Origin: Flavobacterium sp. KACC 22763
Lineage (GTDB): Bacteria > Bacteroidota > Bacteroidia > Flavobacteriales > Flavobacteriaceae
Reading direction: 5' to 3'
NCBI RefSeq assembly: GCF_028736155.1
Contig: NZ_CP117879.1
Coordinates: 4,774,001-4,838,000, forward strand
Length of the DNA: 64,000 nt
Position numbers and translations under genes: made by a program
The notes under the pieces: generated by a model
What the model saw: the letters and a program-made list of their open reading frames with translations, nothing else
Told to the model about the DNA's origin: nothing
Databases searched by the model: none
Shown here: positions 17,695 through 27,204 of the stretch, in pieces
Numbering within the stretch: the stretch's first letter is position 1
Layout of the letters: every line of letters starts with the position of its first letter

Positions 17695-19671
17695 TTAGTT
17701 TTTCTTAGTTGTGTCTACTGCTGTTTTTTTAACTTCCGTTTTAGGTGCTGTTACGGCTGCTGGTGCTTTTGGTTTTATAATTTTTGCTTGTAAAACAGAA
17801 TCTTTTGGTACAGATTCAATTTTAACAGCATCACTTATTCCGCCTACTTTAGCATATTCAGAAAGTAAGCTTTTATTTAATACTCTTACTTCTAGATCGG
17901 TTCTTGTAATTTTCTTTCTTAGATATTTTTCAATCATTAAACTCGCAATCGGACCTGCAACTGTTGCTCCAAAACCTCCATTCTCAATCATAACAGCAAT
18001 AGCAATTTTTGGATTGTCTTTTGGGGCAAAAGCAACAAATATAGAGTGGTCTTTAAGCTGTGTTCTTTTTCCGTTTATTTTAGCAAAGTTCTCAGCAGTA
18101 CCTGTTTTTCCGCAAATATCGATTCCCTCCACTCTTAGAGCATAAGCGGTACCTTTGTTATATACATCAAATAATCCGCTGATAACCGGTGGGAAATACT
18201 TTTGATCAATCGTAGTCACATGTTTTGTAGTGAACTTTTCATCAATTTTTTCGCCCTCAATTTTTTTAATGATGTGAGGAGTATAATAATAACCCTGATT
18301 GGCAACGGTTGCCATCATGTTGGCCAATTGAATAGGTGTCATTAAAACCTCTCCCTGACCAATTGCATTAGAGACAATCGTTGAGCTTCTCCATCCGCCG
18401 TTAGGATAGATTCTTTTATACGTTTTAGAAGTCGGAATATTTCCTCTTTTTCCAGTAGGCAAATCGTACCCCATAAACTGACCTAAACCAAAACTTTTTA
18501 TGTGGCTGCTCCAAACATCCACAGCTTGACCGGGGTCTTTGTATTTATTAATTGTCAGCATATAGGCTTGGCCAAAATAAGTGTTGCAAGAATTGTAAAT
18601 TCCGTTATGCAATTGATGTGGGCCAAAACCGTGGCATTTCATAAAACGGCCTCCACCATAACTAAATCCGTGATGACACATGAAAGTAGTTTGTTCATTT
18701 ACAACACCTTCTTGAAGTGCAACCAAACCAGTAAGGATTTTAAATGGAGAACCTGGAGGATACTCTGCTAAAAGCCCTCTGTCATATAAAGGTTTTGCAA
18801 TAGAATCGTGATATAAAAGTGTGTAGTTTTTAGATCTTTGACGCCCTACTAAAATACCAGGATCATAAGAAGGAGCTGTAACCAATGCTAGAATTTCTCC
18901 AGATTTAGGTTCAATAGCAACAATTCCTCCTCGCTTATTAATCATCAATTCCTCGCCATATTTTTGAAGTTCAGCATCGATCGTTAAATTAATGTCCTCT
19001 CCAGCAACGGCAATTGTATCGTACTTCCCTTCTTTATAAGGGCCAATTTCTCGATTGTATTTGTCTTTCTGAATGTATTTTACACCTTTTATTCCGCGTA
19101 AAATCTCTTCGTAGCTTTCTTCTACACCTTGCTTTCCAATTAAATCACCACTGTTATAGTACGGATTCTTTTCGATTTGTTTTTCGTTTACCTGAGTAAT
19201 AAAACCAAAAATATTTGCTCCGTAATCTACTTCGTAGTCACGAAGTGATCTTTTTTGGAAATAAAAACCATCATATTTTCTGATTTTCTCCTGAAAAGCA
19301 GCAAATTCGTTTTTGTTTAACTGAGATAAAAATACAGACGGAAGCCTTGGGCTATATACTTTTGCTTTTTCAATACGTTTATGATATTCCTCTTCAGTAA
19401 TATTCAGAAGAGCGCAAAATTCAGCAATATTTAGGTCCTTTTTTATGTCTCTTGGAATAACCATGATATCATAAGAAGCCTGATTCGCAACAAGGAGTTT
19501 TCCGTTACGATCATAAATATAACCTCTTTCAGGGTAGTCATATACTTTTTTTATTGCATTATTTTCTGATTTCAGTTTAAAAGAATCATCAATAATCTGC
19601 AGGTAAAAAATCCTAATCACTAGCAAAGACGCTGCAATAATAATTATAGTGGGCAGCAAGACTTTTCTCAT
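17695..19671 (-). CDS. mrdA: Penicillin-binding protein 2, elongasome transpeptidase
   Basis: PBP2 crosslinks peptidoglycan during elongation. The 658-residue protein has one N-terminal membrane anchor, a pedestal with YPERGYIYDRNGKLL, and the transpeptidase domain with S308-P-F-K311, S361-C-N363 and K522-T-G524. Between the first two motifs lie several Cys and His residues (MCHHGF, MKCHGF, NSCN). They may form the active-site-proximal zinc site described for other PBP2 proteins. The tail after about residue 600 is low-complexity, rich in Lys, Ala, Val and Pro. It overlaps mreD by four bases. Confidence 0.96.
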   Translation of the reverse strand: MRKVLLPTIIIIAASLLVIRIFYLQIIDDSFKLKSENNAIKKVYDYPERGYIYDRNGKLLVANQASYDIMVIPRDIKKDLNIAEFCALLNITEEEYHKRIEKAKVYSPRLPSVFLSQLNKNEFAAFQEKIRKYDGFYFQKRSLRDYEVDYGANIFGFITQVNEKQIEKNPYYNSGDLIGKQGVEESYEEILRGIKGVKYIQKDKYNREIGPYKEGKYDTIAVAGEDINLTIDAELQKYGEELMINKRGGIVAIEPKSGEILALVTAPSYDPGILVGRQRSKNYTLLYHDSIAKPLYDRGLLAEYPPGSPFKILTGLVALQEGVVNEQTTFMCHHGFSYGGGRFMKCHGFGPHQLHNGIYNSCNTYFGQAYMLTINKYKDPGQAVDVWSSHIKSFGLGQFMGYDLPTGKRGNIPTSKTYKRIYPNGGWRSSTIVSNAIGQGEVLMTPIQLANMMATVANQGYYYTPHIIKKIEGEKIDEKFTTKHVTTIDQKYFPPVISGLFDVYNKGTAYALRVEGIDICGKTGTAENFAKINGKRTQLKDHSIFVAFAPKDNPKIAIAVMIENGGFGATVAGPIASLMIEKYLRKKITRTDLEVRVLNKSLLSEYAKVGGISDAVKIESVPKDSVLQAKIIKPKAPAAVTAPKTEVKKTAVDTTKKN

Positions 19672-20174
19672 CGTTTATTGGGCTTAATAAGATAAATTAT
19701 TATTATTGAGGTGATTATAGTAAAGATAGAACTAAATAAGGTTCGAAGCAAAATGTCCCAGATAAATTTAAACTGGAAGGCTTCTAAAACAAACAGTACA
19801 ATATGATGCATTAGAACCGAAACCAGTATAAATGAAAATCGTTCTGGTGTTAAAGATTCATTCAGTTTAATGGTTTGATACTCATAACTTAAACCAAAAG
19901 AAAATTTAAAAATATAAGGCCTGTAATAAGCTAAAATAACGCACGCAGTGGCATGTATTCCTCCAGAATTGCAGAACATGTCCATGATTAGTCCTAAGAA
20001 AAAGCTTGAGATAATTAATCCAGCTTTATTGCTGTTTACTGGGTAAAGAATGATATACAAGATATACGGAAACGGACTTATATATCCCAAGAAATTCATA
20101 TTGTTGAAAATAACAATCTGAATTGCCAGTAACATAATAAATCGAAAAATATTGACTAACAGAGCGCTATTCAT
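19668..20174 (-). CDS. mreD: Rod-shape-determining protein MreD
   Basis: The 168-residue protein is an integral membrane component of the elongasome with about five hydrophobic segments. The family is poorly conserved, but YISPFPYILYIILYPV, FFLGLIMDMFCNSGGIHATA and the position between mreC and mrdA make the call firm. It overlaps mreC by eight bases and mrdA by four, so all three are likely translationally coupled. Confidence 0.93.
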   Translation of the reverse strand: MNSALLVNIFRFIMLLAIQIVIFNNMNFLGYISPFPYILYIILYPVNSNKAGLIISSFFLGLIMDMFCNSGGIHATACVILAYYRPYIFKFSFGLSYEYQTIKLNESLTPERFSFILVSVLMHHIVLFVLEAFQFKFIWDILLRTLFSSIFTIITSIIIIYLIKPNKR

Positions 20175-20991
20175 TTTTTTCTTTGTTTTCTAAATTAATA
20201 AGTTCCTCTCTGTCTTTGCTCTTGATAATGTAAACGTGTCCTAAGTTTGTCATGTCGTTAAAAAGTTTAACTTTTATAACATAAAAACTTGTTTGGGTCT
20301 CTTTGTAAATCGTTTCAACGGTTCCAATGTTGATTCCTTCAGGGAAAATTACAGATTGTCCTCCTGTTACAATTGTATCTCCTTTTTTAACTGAAGCTAA
20401 TCTCGGGACATCTCTTAGCTGTACAAATCCAGTGCTTTTTCCATCCCATGTTAAAGAACCAAAATGATTTGATTTTTTTAGCTTGGCATTAATTCTGGAT
20501 TTCATGTTCAAAATACTCACAACGGTAGAATATCTTGGAGACGTATCATCTATGATACCCACAATTCCTAAACTGTTTATTACCCCCATATCTGGTTTAA
20601 CACCTTCGTTAGATCCAGAGTTTAAAGTAAGAAAGTTTTCGTGTGTGCTATATGTGTTATGAATTACTTTTGATACAATGATGTCGGCAGGTTTTACCCC
20701 TTTAATGGTATCAGGTAAAGGCAATTTTGATGTGTCTTCTTTGTTGAATAAAAGACTTTTTAATCTTGCGTTCTCAAGTACAAGTTCGTCGTTTTCAGCT
20801 CTTAAATTCATGTATTCATTAACACGATTGATTTTTTCATAAACACCTCCGCTTAAGAAATTTGCAGAACTGATTATTTTGCTTCTGTGGTAAGAATGAG
20901 ATTGAATCGTGAGTCCTAACGAAATACCTAAAAGCAGCAAAAACAGCAATCGATTACTGTTTCTTATAAGGAAATTAAATATTTGCTGCAT
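20167..20991 (-). CDS. mreC: Rod-shape-determining protein MreC
   Basis: MreC is the periplasmic scaffold linking MreB to PBP2. The 274-residue protein has one N-terminal membrane segment, then a coiled coil (YEKINRVNEYMNLRAENDEL), then the paired beta-barrel domains. The latter carry the typical LNSGSNEGVKPDMGVINSLG and VKKGDTIVTGGQSVIFPEGI. It is the second gene of the cluster, about 110 bases after mreB. Confidence 0.96.
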   Translation of the reverse strand: MQQIFNFLIRNSNRLLFLLLLGISLGLTIQSHSYHRSKIISSANFLSGGVYEKINRVNEYMNLRAENDELVLENARLKSLLFNKEDTSKLPLPDTIKGVKPADIIVSKVIHNTYSTHENFLTLNSGSNEGVKPDMGVINSLGIVGIIDDTSPRYSTVVSILNMKSRINAKLKKSNHFGSLTWDGKSTGFVQLRDVPRLASVKKGDTIVTGGQSVIFPEGINIGTVETIYKETQTSFYVIKVKLFNDMTNLGHVYIIKSKDREELINLENKEKNE

Positions 20992-21102
20992 TTCTTGTCT
21001 GGTTATTTTGTTTCAGGATATGCTTAAAGGTTTCAGTTTTTACAAGGGTCAAAAGGTTGTAATTTGACCCTTATAAAAGTAAATTGATTATTATTTTGAA
21101 TC

Positions 21103-22131
21103 TTATTTGATTAAGATGCTTTTAAATTTAGCAATGTTTTTAAGAGCCATTCCTGTACCGCGAACAACAGCTCTCAAAGGATCTTCAGCAATATAAACTG
21201 GTAAATCTGTTTTTTGAGAGATACGTTTGTCAAGACCTCTTAACATAGATCCTCCACCAGCTAAATAGATACCAGTGTTGTAGATATCTGCTGCTAACTC
21301 AGGTGGAGTCTGAGATAATGTTTCCATTACCGCATCTTCGATACGCTGAATAGATTTATCTAATGCTTTTGCAATTTCACGGTAAGAAACATCTACTTGT
21401 TTTGGTTTACCAGTAAGCAAATCTCTACCTTGAACTGACATATCTTCTGGCGGGCCATCTAAATCTTCGATTGCCGCTCCGATTTGAATTTTAATTTTCT
21501 CAGCAGTACTTTCTCCAACAAATAAGTTGTGCTGTGTACGCATGTAATACACGATATCGTTTGTAAAAACGTCACCCGCAATTTTAACAGACTTGTCACA
21601 AACAATTCCGCCTAATGCGATTACAGCAATTTCTGTTGTACCACCTCCGATATCGACAATCATGTTTCCTTTAGGTTGCATAATGTCAATACCAATACCA
21701 ATTGCCGCCGCCATTGGTTCATGAATCAAGTAAACTTCTTTTCCGTTTACTCTCTCACAAGATTCCTTCACCGCTCTCATCTCCACTTCAGTAATACCAG
21801 AAGGAATACATACAACCATACGTAAAGCTGGAGTAAACATTCTTTTTTTCAATGCAGGAATACTTTTAATGAACATATTGATCATTTTTTCCGAAGCATC
21901 AAAATCAGCGATTACACCATCTTTCAAAGGCCTTATAGTTTTGATGTTTTCATGTGTTTTACCTTGCATCATATTGGCTTCCTTACCAACAGCAATGATT
22001 TTGCCTGATACTCTATCACGTGCAACGATAGATGGACTATCAATGACAACTTTATCATTATGAATGATTAAAGTGTTTGCGGTTCCAAGGTCTATCGCAA
22101 TATCCTCGGTCATGAAATCAAAAAATCCCAT
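21103..22131 (-). CDS. mreB: Actin-like cell-shape protein MreB
   Basis: MreB polymerises on the inner membrane and positions elongasome synthesis. The 342-residue length is normal. The amphipathic N-terminus MGFFDFM is followed by the phosphate-1 motif IAIDLGTANTLI, then HEPMAAAIGIGIDI, the phosphate-2 motif MIVDIGGGTTEIAV and YLAGGGSMLRGLD. It is the first gene of the minus-strand shape cluster and has its own promoter element (22174-22181). Confidence 0.98.
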   Translation of the reverse strand: MGFFDFMTEDIAIDLGTANTLIIHNDKVVIDSPSIVARDRVSGKIIAVGKEANMMQGKTHENIKTIRPLKDGVIADFDASEKMINMFIKSIPALKKRMFTPALRMVVCIPSGITEVEMRAVKESCERVNGKEVYLIHEPMAAAIGIGIDIMQPKGNMIVDIGGGTTEIAVIALGGIVCDKSVKIAGDVFTNDIVYYMRTQHNLFVGESTAEKIKIQIGAAIEDLDGPPEDMSVQGRDLLTGKPKQVDVSYREIAKALDKSIQRIEDAVMETLSQTPPELAADIYNTGIYLAGGGSMLRGLDKRISQKTDLPVYIAEDPLRAVVRGTGMALKNIAKFKSILIK

Positions 22132-22173
22132 AAGTTTTTTAGGGGTTTAAAATGTTATAAATTATTTATCGAA

Positions 22174-22181
22174 CAAAGTTA
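22174..22181 (-). promoter_or_regulatory. -7 element of mreB
   Basis: TAACTTTG matches TAnnTTTG on the minus strand, 42 bases before the mreB start. No exact TTTG is found at the -33 position. Confidence 0.45.
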
Positions 22182-22187
22182 AACAAA

Positions 22188-23714
22188 TTAATGTTTAAAA
22201 TGACGAGTTCCTGTAAATACCATTGCAAGATTATTTTCGTTGCAATAATTTATACTTAATTCGTCTTTAATCGAACCTCCTGGCTGAATTACAGCAGTTA
22301 TTCCTGCTTTTTTGGCTAATTCTACACAATCCGGAAATGGGAAAAATGCATCACTTGCCATGGAAGCTCCATTTAGATCAAATCCAAAAGCTTTTGCTTT
22401 GTCAACTGCTTGAATTAAAGCGTCAACTCTTGAAGTCTGACCTGTACCTGATGAAATCAATGTTCCGTTTTTAGCAAAAACAATAGTATTTGATTTTGTA
22501 TTCTTGCAGATTTTAGAAGCAAAGATCAAATCTTCGATCTCTTGAGCAGTAGGTTCTGTTATTGTAACGGTTTTTAAATGCTCTTTATTATCCGTAATAT
22601 TATTTCTGTCCTGAATTAACAAACCATTAAGACAAGTTCTTACTTGACGAGCTGGCAATTCAACGTCGTTTTGTACTAAAATAATTCTGTTTTTCTTCTC
22701 TTGTAAAACCGTAACTGCCTCATCATCATAAGATGGCGCGATTACAACCTCGCAGAATAATTTGTTGATTTCTTGTGCAGTTTCTAAATCAATTTTTGTG
22801 TTAGAAATTAACACTCCTCCAAAAGCTGAAGTAGGATCACAAGCTAAAGCTGCTAAATAAGCTTCGCTAATTGTTTTTCTTGAAGCTAATCCGCAAGCAT
22901 TATTGTGTTTTAGAATTGCGAATGTTGGTCCGTCAGTTTTAAACTCAGCAATTAAATTTACTGCAGCATCAACATCTAATAAGTTGTTGTATGATAATTC
23001 TTTTCCGTGAAGTTTTTTAAACATTGCATCAAAATCTCCAAAGAAGAATCCTTTTTGGTGAGGATTTTCACCATATCTTAAAACTTGACCGTTTGCAATG
23101 CTTTCTTTGTAAATAGTCTCGTCTGTATTGAAATAATTAAAAATAGCTCCATCATAGTGAGATGAAACGTGGAAAGCTTTAGTAGCAAACAATCTTCTAT
23201 TCTCCAAAGTTGTTGCTCCATCTTGCTCTGTAATCAAATCTAAAAGTAAACTGTACTCGTTAACAGAAGCTACAATCACAGTGTCTTTGAAATTTTTTGC
23301 ACCAGCACGAATTAATGAAATACCACCGATATCAATTTTTTCAATAATATCTTGTTCGCTTGCTCCAGAAGCAACTGTTTTTTCAAAAGGATATAAATCA
23401 ACAATCACTAAATCGATTTGAGGAATATCAAATTCCTTCATTTGCTGAACATCGCTTTCATTGTCTTGACGATTCAAGATACCACCAAAAATTTTTGGGT
23501 GTAAAGTTTTAACTCTTCCGCCAAGAATTTCTGGGAAAGAAGTAATGTCTTCAACAGGAACTACTGGAATACCAAGGTTTTTGATGAAATCTTCAGTTCC
23601 TCCAGTTGAATAAAGCGTTACATTTTGTTCGTGTAATTTTCTAACAATTGGTTCTAATCCATCTTTAGAAAAAACAGAAATTAATGCCGATTGTATTTTT
23701 TTAGTTGTGCTCAT
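22188..23714 (-). CDS. purH: Bifunctional AICAR formyltransferase / IMP cyclohydrolase
   Basis: PurH performs the last two steps of de novo IMP synthesis. I choose MSTTKKIQSALISVFSKDG at 23714. An in-frame ATG at 23741 would overlap the TACTTTTG promoter element at 23739-23746 and adds nothing conserved. The cyclohydrolase domain (about 1-200) shows YSTGGTEDFIKNLGI and RVKTLHPKIFGGIL. The formyltransferase domain carries LRYGENPHQKGFFF, LKHNNACGLA and SDAFFPFPDCVELAKKAGI. The 508-residue length is normal. It is upstream of mreB on the same strand with a 56-base gap. Confidence 0.98.
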   Translation of the reverse strand: MSTTKKIQSALISVFSKDGLEPIVRKLHEQNVTLYSTGGTEDFIKNLGIPVVPVEDITSFPEILGGRVKTLHPKIFGGILNRQDNESDVQQMKEFDIPQIDLVIVDLYPFEKTVASGASEQDIIEKIDIGGISLIRAGAKNFKDTVIVASVNEYSLLLDLITEQDGATTLENRRLFATKAFHVSSHYDGAIFNYFNTDETIYKESIANGQVLRYGENPHQKGFFFGDFDAMFKKLHGKELSYNNLLDVDAAVNLIAEFKTDGPTFAILKHNNACGLASRKTISEAYLAALACDPTSAFGGVLISNTKIDLETAQEINKLFCEVVIAPSYDDEAVTVLQEKKNRIILVQNDVELPARQVRTCLNGLLIQDRNNITDNKEHLKTVTITEPTAQEIEDLIFASKICKNTKSNTIVFAKNGTLISSGTGQTSRVDALIQAVDKAKAFGFDLNGASMASDAFFPFPDCVELAKKAGITAVIQPGGSIKDELSINYCNENNLAMVFTGTRHFKH

Positions 23715-23738
23715 TGTGTAGTTATGATTTTGAGACTG

Positions 23739-23746
23739 CAAAAGTA
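23739..23746 (-). promoter_or_regulatory. -7 element of purH
   Basis: TACTTTTG on the minus strand matches TAnnTTTG and places transcription start near 23732, about 18 bases before the chosen ATG. Confidence 0.55.
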
Positions 23747-23879
23747 GTTTTTTTATATATTATATTAAAAAAAAATCATGTAACAAAATGCTAAAAAAAT
23801 CTACTGATGAGTAAGTTAACTTTTATTAGGTTTTTGAATTTAAATTATTGAATTTTACTTTATTGAAAAATACAAAAAT

Positions 23880-25127
23880 ATGATCGTTTATCTAAGATTA
23901 TTAAAAGAAAGTTTGAGTTTTGCCATCAATGCTTTGCGAAATAATAAATTACGTACTTTATTGTCGCTCTTAGGTGTAACGATTGGTATTTTTTCGATTA
24001 TTGCTGTTTTGGCTGCTGTTGACTCTTTGGATAAAAAAATCTCTAAAGATTTGAGCAGCTTGGATAAAAATACGATTTATTTAATGAAATATTGTTTTGG
24101 ACCATCTGAAATTCCGCAATGGAAGAGAGAGCAGTTTCCAAATGTAAAATATGATGAGTATATCGGTCTGAAAAACTCAATGAATAATACAGATCAGGTA
24201 GCATATCAGCTTTTTGTAAATAGAGAAAGTTTAAAATACGATTCTAAAACTGTCAGCGATGTAAATATTATTCCAGCGTCAAGCGAAATGGTCGATATCG
24301 ACGGCTTGAGTTTTGATAAAGGAAGATTTTATAACGAATCTGAATCTAACTCTGGAACTGCCGTTATTGTTCTCGGATATGATATAGCGGATGGACTTTT
24401 CGGTTCAAGCGATCCAATCGGAAAAAGTATTCGTTTATACGGACAGCGTTTTACTGTAATTGGGGTAATTGCAAAACAAGGAGCAGGTTTTTTTGGAGAC
24501 AGCAATGATACTTCGGTTTATCTTCCAGCCAATTTTTTAAGAAGAATGTATGGTGATAGTGATTCTATGACTCCAGTTATAGTTTTAAAGCCTGAAAAAG
24601 GTGTTGATATGGATGCCTATAAAGCAGAAATTGCACAAAAACTGAGAGCAATCCGAGGAATGAAAGCTGGAGAAATGGATAATTTCTTTATTAATGTGCT
24701 TTCTGGTTTTACGGACTTTATTGATGGAATCTTAGGTCAGATGAATTTTGTAGGCTGGATCATCAGCGGATTTTCTCTTCTTGTTGGAGGTTTCGGAATT
24801 GCCAATATTATGTTTGTTTCGGTAAAAGAAAGAACCAATCTTATCGGAATTCAAAAGTCGTTGGGGGCAAAAAATAAATTTATCTTATTCCAATTTTTGT
24901 TTGAAGCTATTATTCTTTCTGTTATTGGCGGAATCATTGGTCTGCTAATGGTTTGGGGAATCGCTGTAATTTTAACAAAAGTCCTCGATTTTGAATTTGT
25001 TTTAAGTTTAGGGAATATAATTTTGGGAACAAGCCTAGCGGCCTTTATTGGGCTAATTTCGGGGATTCTGCCAGCGGTTTCAGCGGCAAATCTAGATCCT
25101 GTAGAGGCCATTCGTACAGGAATGTAA
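23880..25127 (+). CDS. ABC transporter permease, MacB/FtsX type
   Basis: The 415-residue protein has the MacB-like arrangement: one N-terminal membrane segment (NNKLRTLLSLLGVTIGIFSI), a large periplasmic domain of about 230 residues, and three C-terminal segments. The cytoplasmic VKERTNLIGIQKSLGAKN and the final AANLDPVEAIRTGM are typical. Such permeases work with a LolD/MacB-type ATPase and move lipoproteins or exported compounds by mechanotransmission. No ATPase gene is adjacent, so the partner must be encoded elsewhere. The substrate is unknown. Confidence 0.92.
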   Translation: MIVYLRLLKESLSFAINALRNNKLRTLLSLLGVTIGIFSIIAVLAAVDSLDKKISKDLSSLDKNTIYLMKYCFGPSEIPQWKREQFPNVKYDEYIGLKNSMNNTDQVAYQLFVNRESLKYDSKTVSDVNIIPASSEMVDIDGLSFDKGRFYNESESNSGTAVIVLGYDIADGLFGSSDPIGKSIRLYGQRFTVIGVIAKQGAGFFGDSNDTSVYLPANFLRRMYGDSDSMTPVIVLKPEKGVDMDAYKAEIAQKLRAIRGMKAGEMDNFFINVLSGFTDFIDGILGQMNFVGWIISGFSLLVGGFGIANIMFVSVKERTNLIGIQKSLGAKNKFILFQFLFEAIILSVIGGIIGLLMVWGIAVILTKVLDFEFVLSLGNIILGTSLAAFIGLISGILPAVSAANLDPVEAIRTGM

Positions 25128-25156
25128 TATTGTTTTTGTGTTATTTTACTGTAAAT

Positions 25157-25187
25157 TTTGATGGCTCGAAATAATTAGATATTTTTG
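25157..25187 (+). promoter_or_regulatory. Promoter of the cupin-like gene
   Basis: TTTG (25157-25160), 19 bases, then TATTTTTG (25180-25187) fit the Bacteroidota consensus exactly. The leader would be about 23 bases. Confidence 0.75.
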
Positions 25188-25216
25188 ATAGACCAAGAAC
25201 ATAAATCGTTAAATAT

Positions 25217-26116
25217 ATGAGCTTTAACCTTAGATCTGTCGATACTGTTGAGTCTATTTCTAGAGAAGATTTCAAAAAGAATTATTTAGACAAAAGAAAG
25301 CCTTTAATTATAAAAGGACTTACTAAGGATTGGCCAGCAAGAGAAAAATGGTCAACAGAGTATTTCAAGCAAATTGCTGGAGATATAGAGGTTAAGCTTG
25401 TAGATAATTCAAAGGCAGATCCAACAAAAGTGATAAATGCTTCTATAGCAAGTATGAAATTTGGAGAATATCTGGATTTGATCAAACGCGAACCAACACA
25501 ATTGCGTATTTTTTTCTTCAATCTTTTCAAACACAGACCTGAATTAATTGACGATGTAAAAATCCCAAAAGAATTAATGGGCGGTTTTATAGAAAGTATG
25601 CCAGCCATGTTTTTTGGCGGTTCTAAGGCGATTACTTTTCTGCATTATGACATCGATTTGCCACATCTTTTCCATACTCATTTCGGAGGTCGAAAACATA
25701 TTATTTTATTCGATAATAAATGGAAAAAAAGGTTGTATTGTCTTCCAAATACAACTTATGCTTTAGAAGATTATGATGTTGCCAATCCCGATTTTGAAAA
25801 ATTCCCAGCTCTAAAAGGAGTGGAAGGGTATGAAGTTTTTCTAGAACACGGAGATACTTTATTCATGCCAACAGGAATGTGGCATTGGATGCGTTATATA
25901 GATGGTTCTTTTTCGCTTACGCTTCGCGCTTGGGATCAATCGATTAGTAGAAAAATGGCCAGCGTTTGGAGTTTATTTATGCATGGCGCTGTAGATAGTG
26001 CAATAAAAGTAGTTTTTAGAGAACGCTATGCGCTTTGGCGTGAAAAATTAGTCTTTAAAATTGCTGAAAAAGAATTGAAGAAGGATTTGAAGAAGGATTT
26101 GAAGAAAGCGAGCTAA
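25217..26116 (+). CDS. Cupin-like (JmjC-type) domain protein
   Basis: The 299-residue protein belongs to the cupin_8 group of probable Fe(II)/2-oxoglutarate oxygenases. The N-terminus has RKPLIIKGLTKDWPAREKW, typical of the family. The metal site is H143-Y-D145 (FLHYDIDLPH) and H223 (GMWHWMRYI), and KHIILFDNK supplies a likely 2-oxoglutarate contact. Members hydroxylate protein side chains, but the target here is unknown. The C-terminus ends in a small tandem repeat (KKDLKKDLKK), encoded by repeated 12-base units at 26077-26110. It has its own promoter. Confidence 0.85.
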   Translation: MSFNLRSVDTVESISREDFKKNYLDKRKPLIIKGLTKDWPAREKWSTEYFKQIAGDIEVKLVDNSKADPTKVINASIASMKFGEYLDLIKREPTQLRIFFFNLFKHRPELIDDVKIPKELMGGFIESMPAMFFGGSKAITFLHYDIDLPHLFHTHFGGRKHIILFDNKWKKRLYCLPNTTYALEDYDVANPDFEKFPALKGVEGYEVFLEHGDTLFMPTGMWHWMRYIDGSFSLTLRAWDQSISRKMASVWSLFMHGAVDSAIKVVFRERYALWREKLVFKIAEKELKKDLKKDLKKAS

Positions 26117-26119
26117 GAA

Positions 26120-26158
26120 AAATTCCGTAGGAATGAAATGTCGGTAGCAACGGAATTT
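26120..26158. repeat. Short inverted-repeat element after the cupin-like gene
   Basis: AAATTCCGT and ACGGAATTT are a perfect 9-bp inverted repeat around AGGAATGAAATGTCGGTAGCA. It looks like the short interspersed elements common in Flavobacterium spacers and may also act as a weak terminator. Confidence 0.4.
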
Positions 26159-26195
26159 ATTTCGTTGATATGATATGTTAATATTTAATATAAAA

Positions 26196-26223
26196 AAATC
26201 CCAAGAAGAATTTCTTGAGATTT
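26196..26223 (-). terminator. accD terminator
   Basis: AAATCTCAAGAA pairs with TTCTTGGGATTT (minus strand, one G-U) around a four-base loop, followed by a T-run. Confidence 0.85.
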
Positions 26224-26245
26224 TCTATTTTAAGTAGTTTTAAAA

Positions 26246-27100
26246 CTATCTAATGTCATTATTTTGAATCAAATCGATATATAAGTTGATCTTATCTTTC
26301 AATTCTTTTCTTGGCGTGATAAAGTCTAAGAAACCGTGCTCTAATAAGAACTCAGCAGTTTGGAAACCTTCTGGCAAATCTTTTCCTGTAGTATCGCGAA
26401 CAACACGAGGACCAGCAAAACCAATCAAAGCACCTGGCTCAGAGATGTTGATATCTCCTAACATTGCGTAAGATGCAGTTGTTCCTCCTGTTGTTGGGTC
26501 TGTACAAAGAGAGATGTAAGGTAATTTAGCTTCAGCTAATTGAGCTAGTTTTACAGAAGTTTTTGCTAATTGCATTAAAGAATAAGCAGCTTCCATCATA
26601 CGAGCTCCACCAGATTTAGAAATCATTACAAAAGGAAGTTTGTTTTTGATAGCGTGATCAATACCTCTTGCAATTTTTTCACCTACAACCGCTCCCATAG
26701 ATCCACCAATAAAAGCGAAATCCATACAGCAGATTACAAGTTCTCTTCCTTTAGATTTTCCTACTCCCGTACGTACAGCGTCTTTAAGATGAGTTTTTTC
26801 CATTACATCTTTCAAACGATCTGCATATTTCTTTGTATCCACAAAGTGCAGAGGGTCTTTAGAAGTCATGTTTTTATCTAACTCAACAAATTCGTTGTTG
26901 TCGAATAAAATTTCAAAATAGGTTGCGCTTCCAATTCGAACGTGAAAATCATCTTCAGGGCTTACGAACAAATTTCTCGCCAATTCGTCAGCATCAATAA
27001 TTTTTCCAGTAGGAGATTTGTACCACAATCCTTTCGGAACGTCCATCTTATCTTCAGTAGCGGTCGTAATCCCTTTTTCTTGTCTTTTAAACCAAGCCAT
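26246..27100 (-). CDS. accD: Acetyl-CoA carboxylase carboxyltransferase beta subunit
   Basis: AccD with AccA transfers the carboxyl group from biotin to acetyl-CoA, the first step of fatty acid synthesis. The 284-residue protein shows the crotonase-fold motifs [59 protein letters not shown] and [17 protein letters not shown]. The N-terminal zinc ribbon of other AccD proteins has four cysteines in two CxxC pairs. Here the matching segments read KSPTGK and VSPEDDFH, so all four are replaced. The core enzyme otherwise looks intact. Confidence 0.96.
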   Translation of the reverse strand: MAWFKRQEKGITTATEDKMDVPKGLWYKSPTGKIIDADELARNLFVSPEDDFHVRIGSATYFEILFDNNEFVELDKNMTSKDPLHFVDTKKYADRLKDVMEKTHLKDAVRTGVGKSKGRELVICCMDFAFIGGSMGAVVGEKIARGIDHAIKNKLPFVMISKSGGARMMEAAYSLMQLAKTSVKLAQLAEAKLPYISLCTDPTTGGTTASYAMLGDINISEPGALIGFAGPRVVRDTTGKDLPEGFQTAEFLLEHGFLDFITPRKELKDKINLYIDLIQNNDIR

Positions 27101-27109
27101 TTCTTTTAG

Positions 27110-27202
27110 TATTCAGTGTTCAGTAATAAAAAATTTCAGTGTTCAGTGGTATTCAGTTTTAAGTATTCAAACTGAACACTTAAAACTGTAAACTGAATAC
27201 TT
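27110..27202. repeat. Clustered direct and inverted repeats between fbaA and accD
   Basis: Variants of ATTCAGTGTTCAGT recur about three times, followed by an inverted copy (ACTGAACAC, then ACTGAATAC). The arms could fold into one long imperfect hairpin in the fbaA-accD spacer. It may serve as a terminator or an mRNA-stabilising structure. Confidence 0.6.
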
Positions 27203-27204
27203 TT

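Noticed and set aside
17711..18145. Antisense reading frame of 144 codons inside mrdA
   Set aside because: It lies entirely opposite conserved PBP2 sequence and has no family resemblance or promoter.
23880..25127. Possible complete ABC exporter locus
   Set aside because: Only the permease is present; no ATPase or membrane-fusion gene is adjacent.
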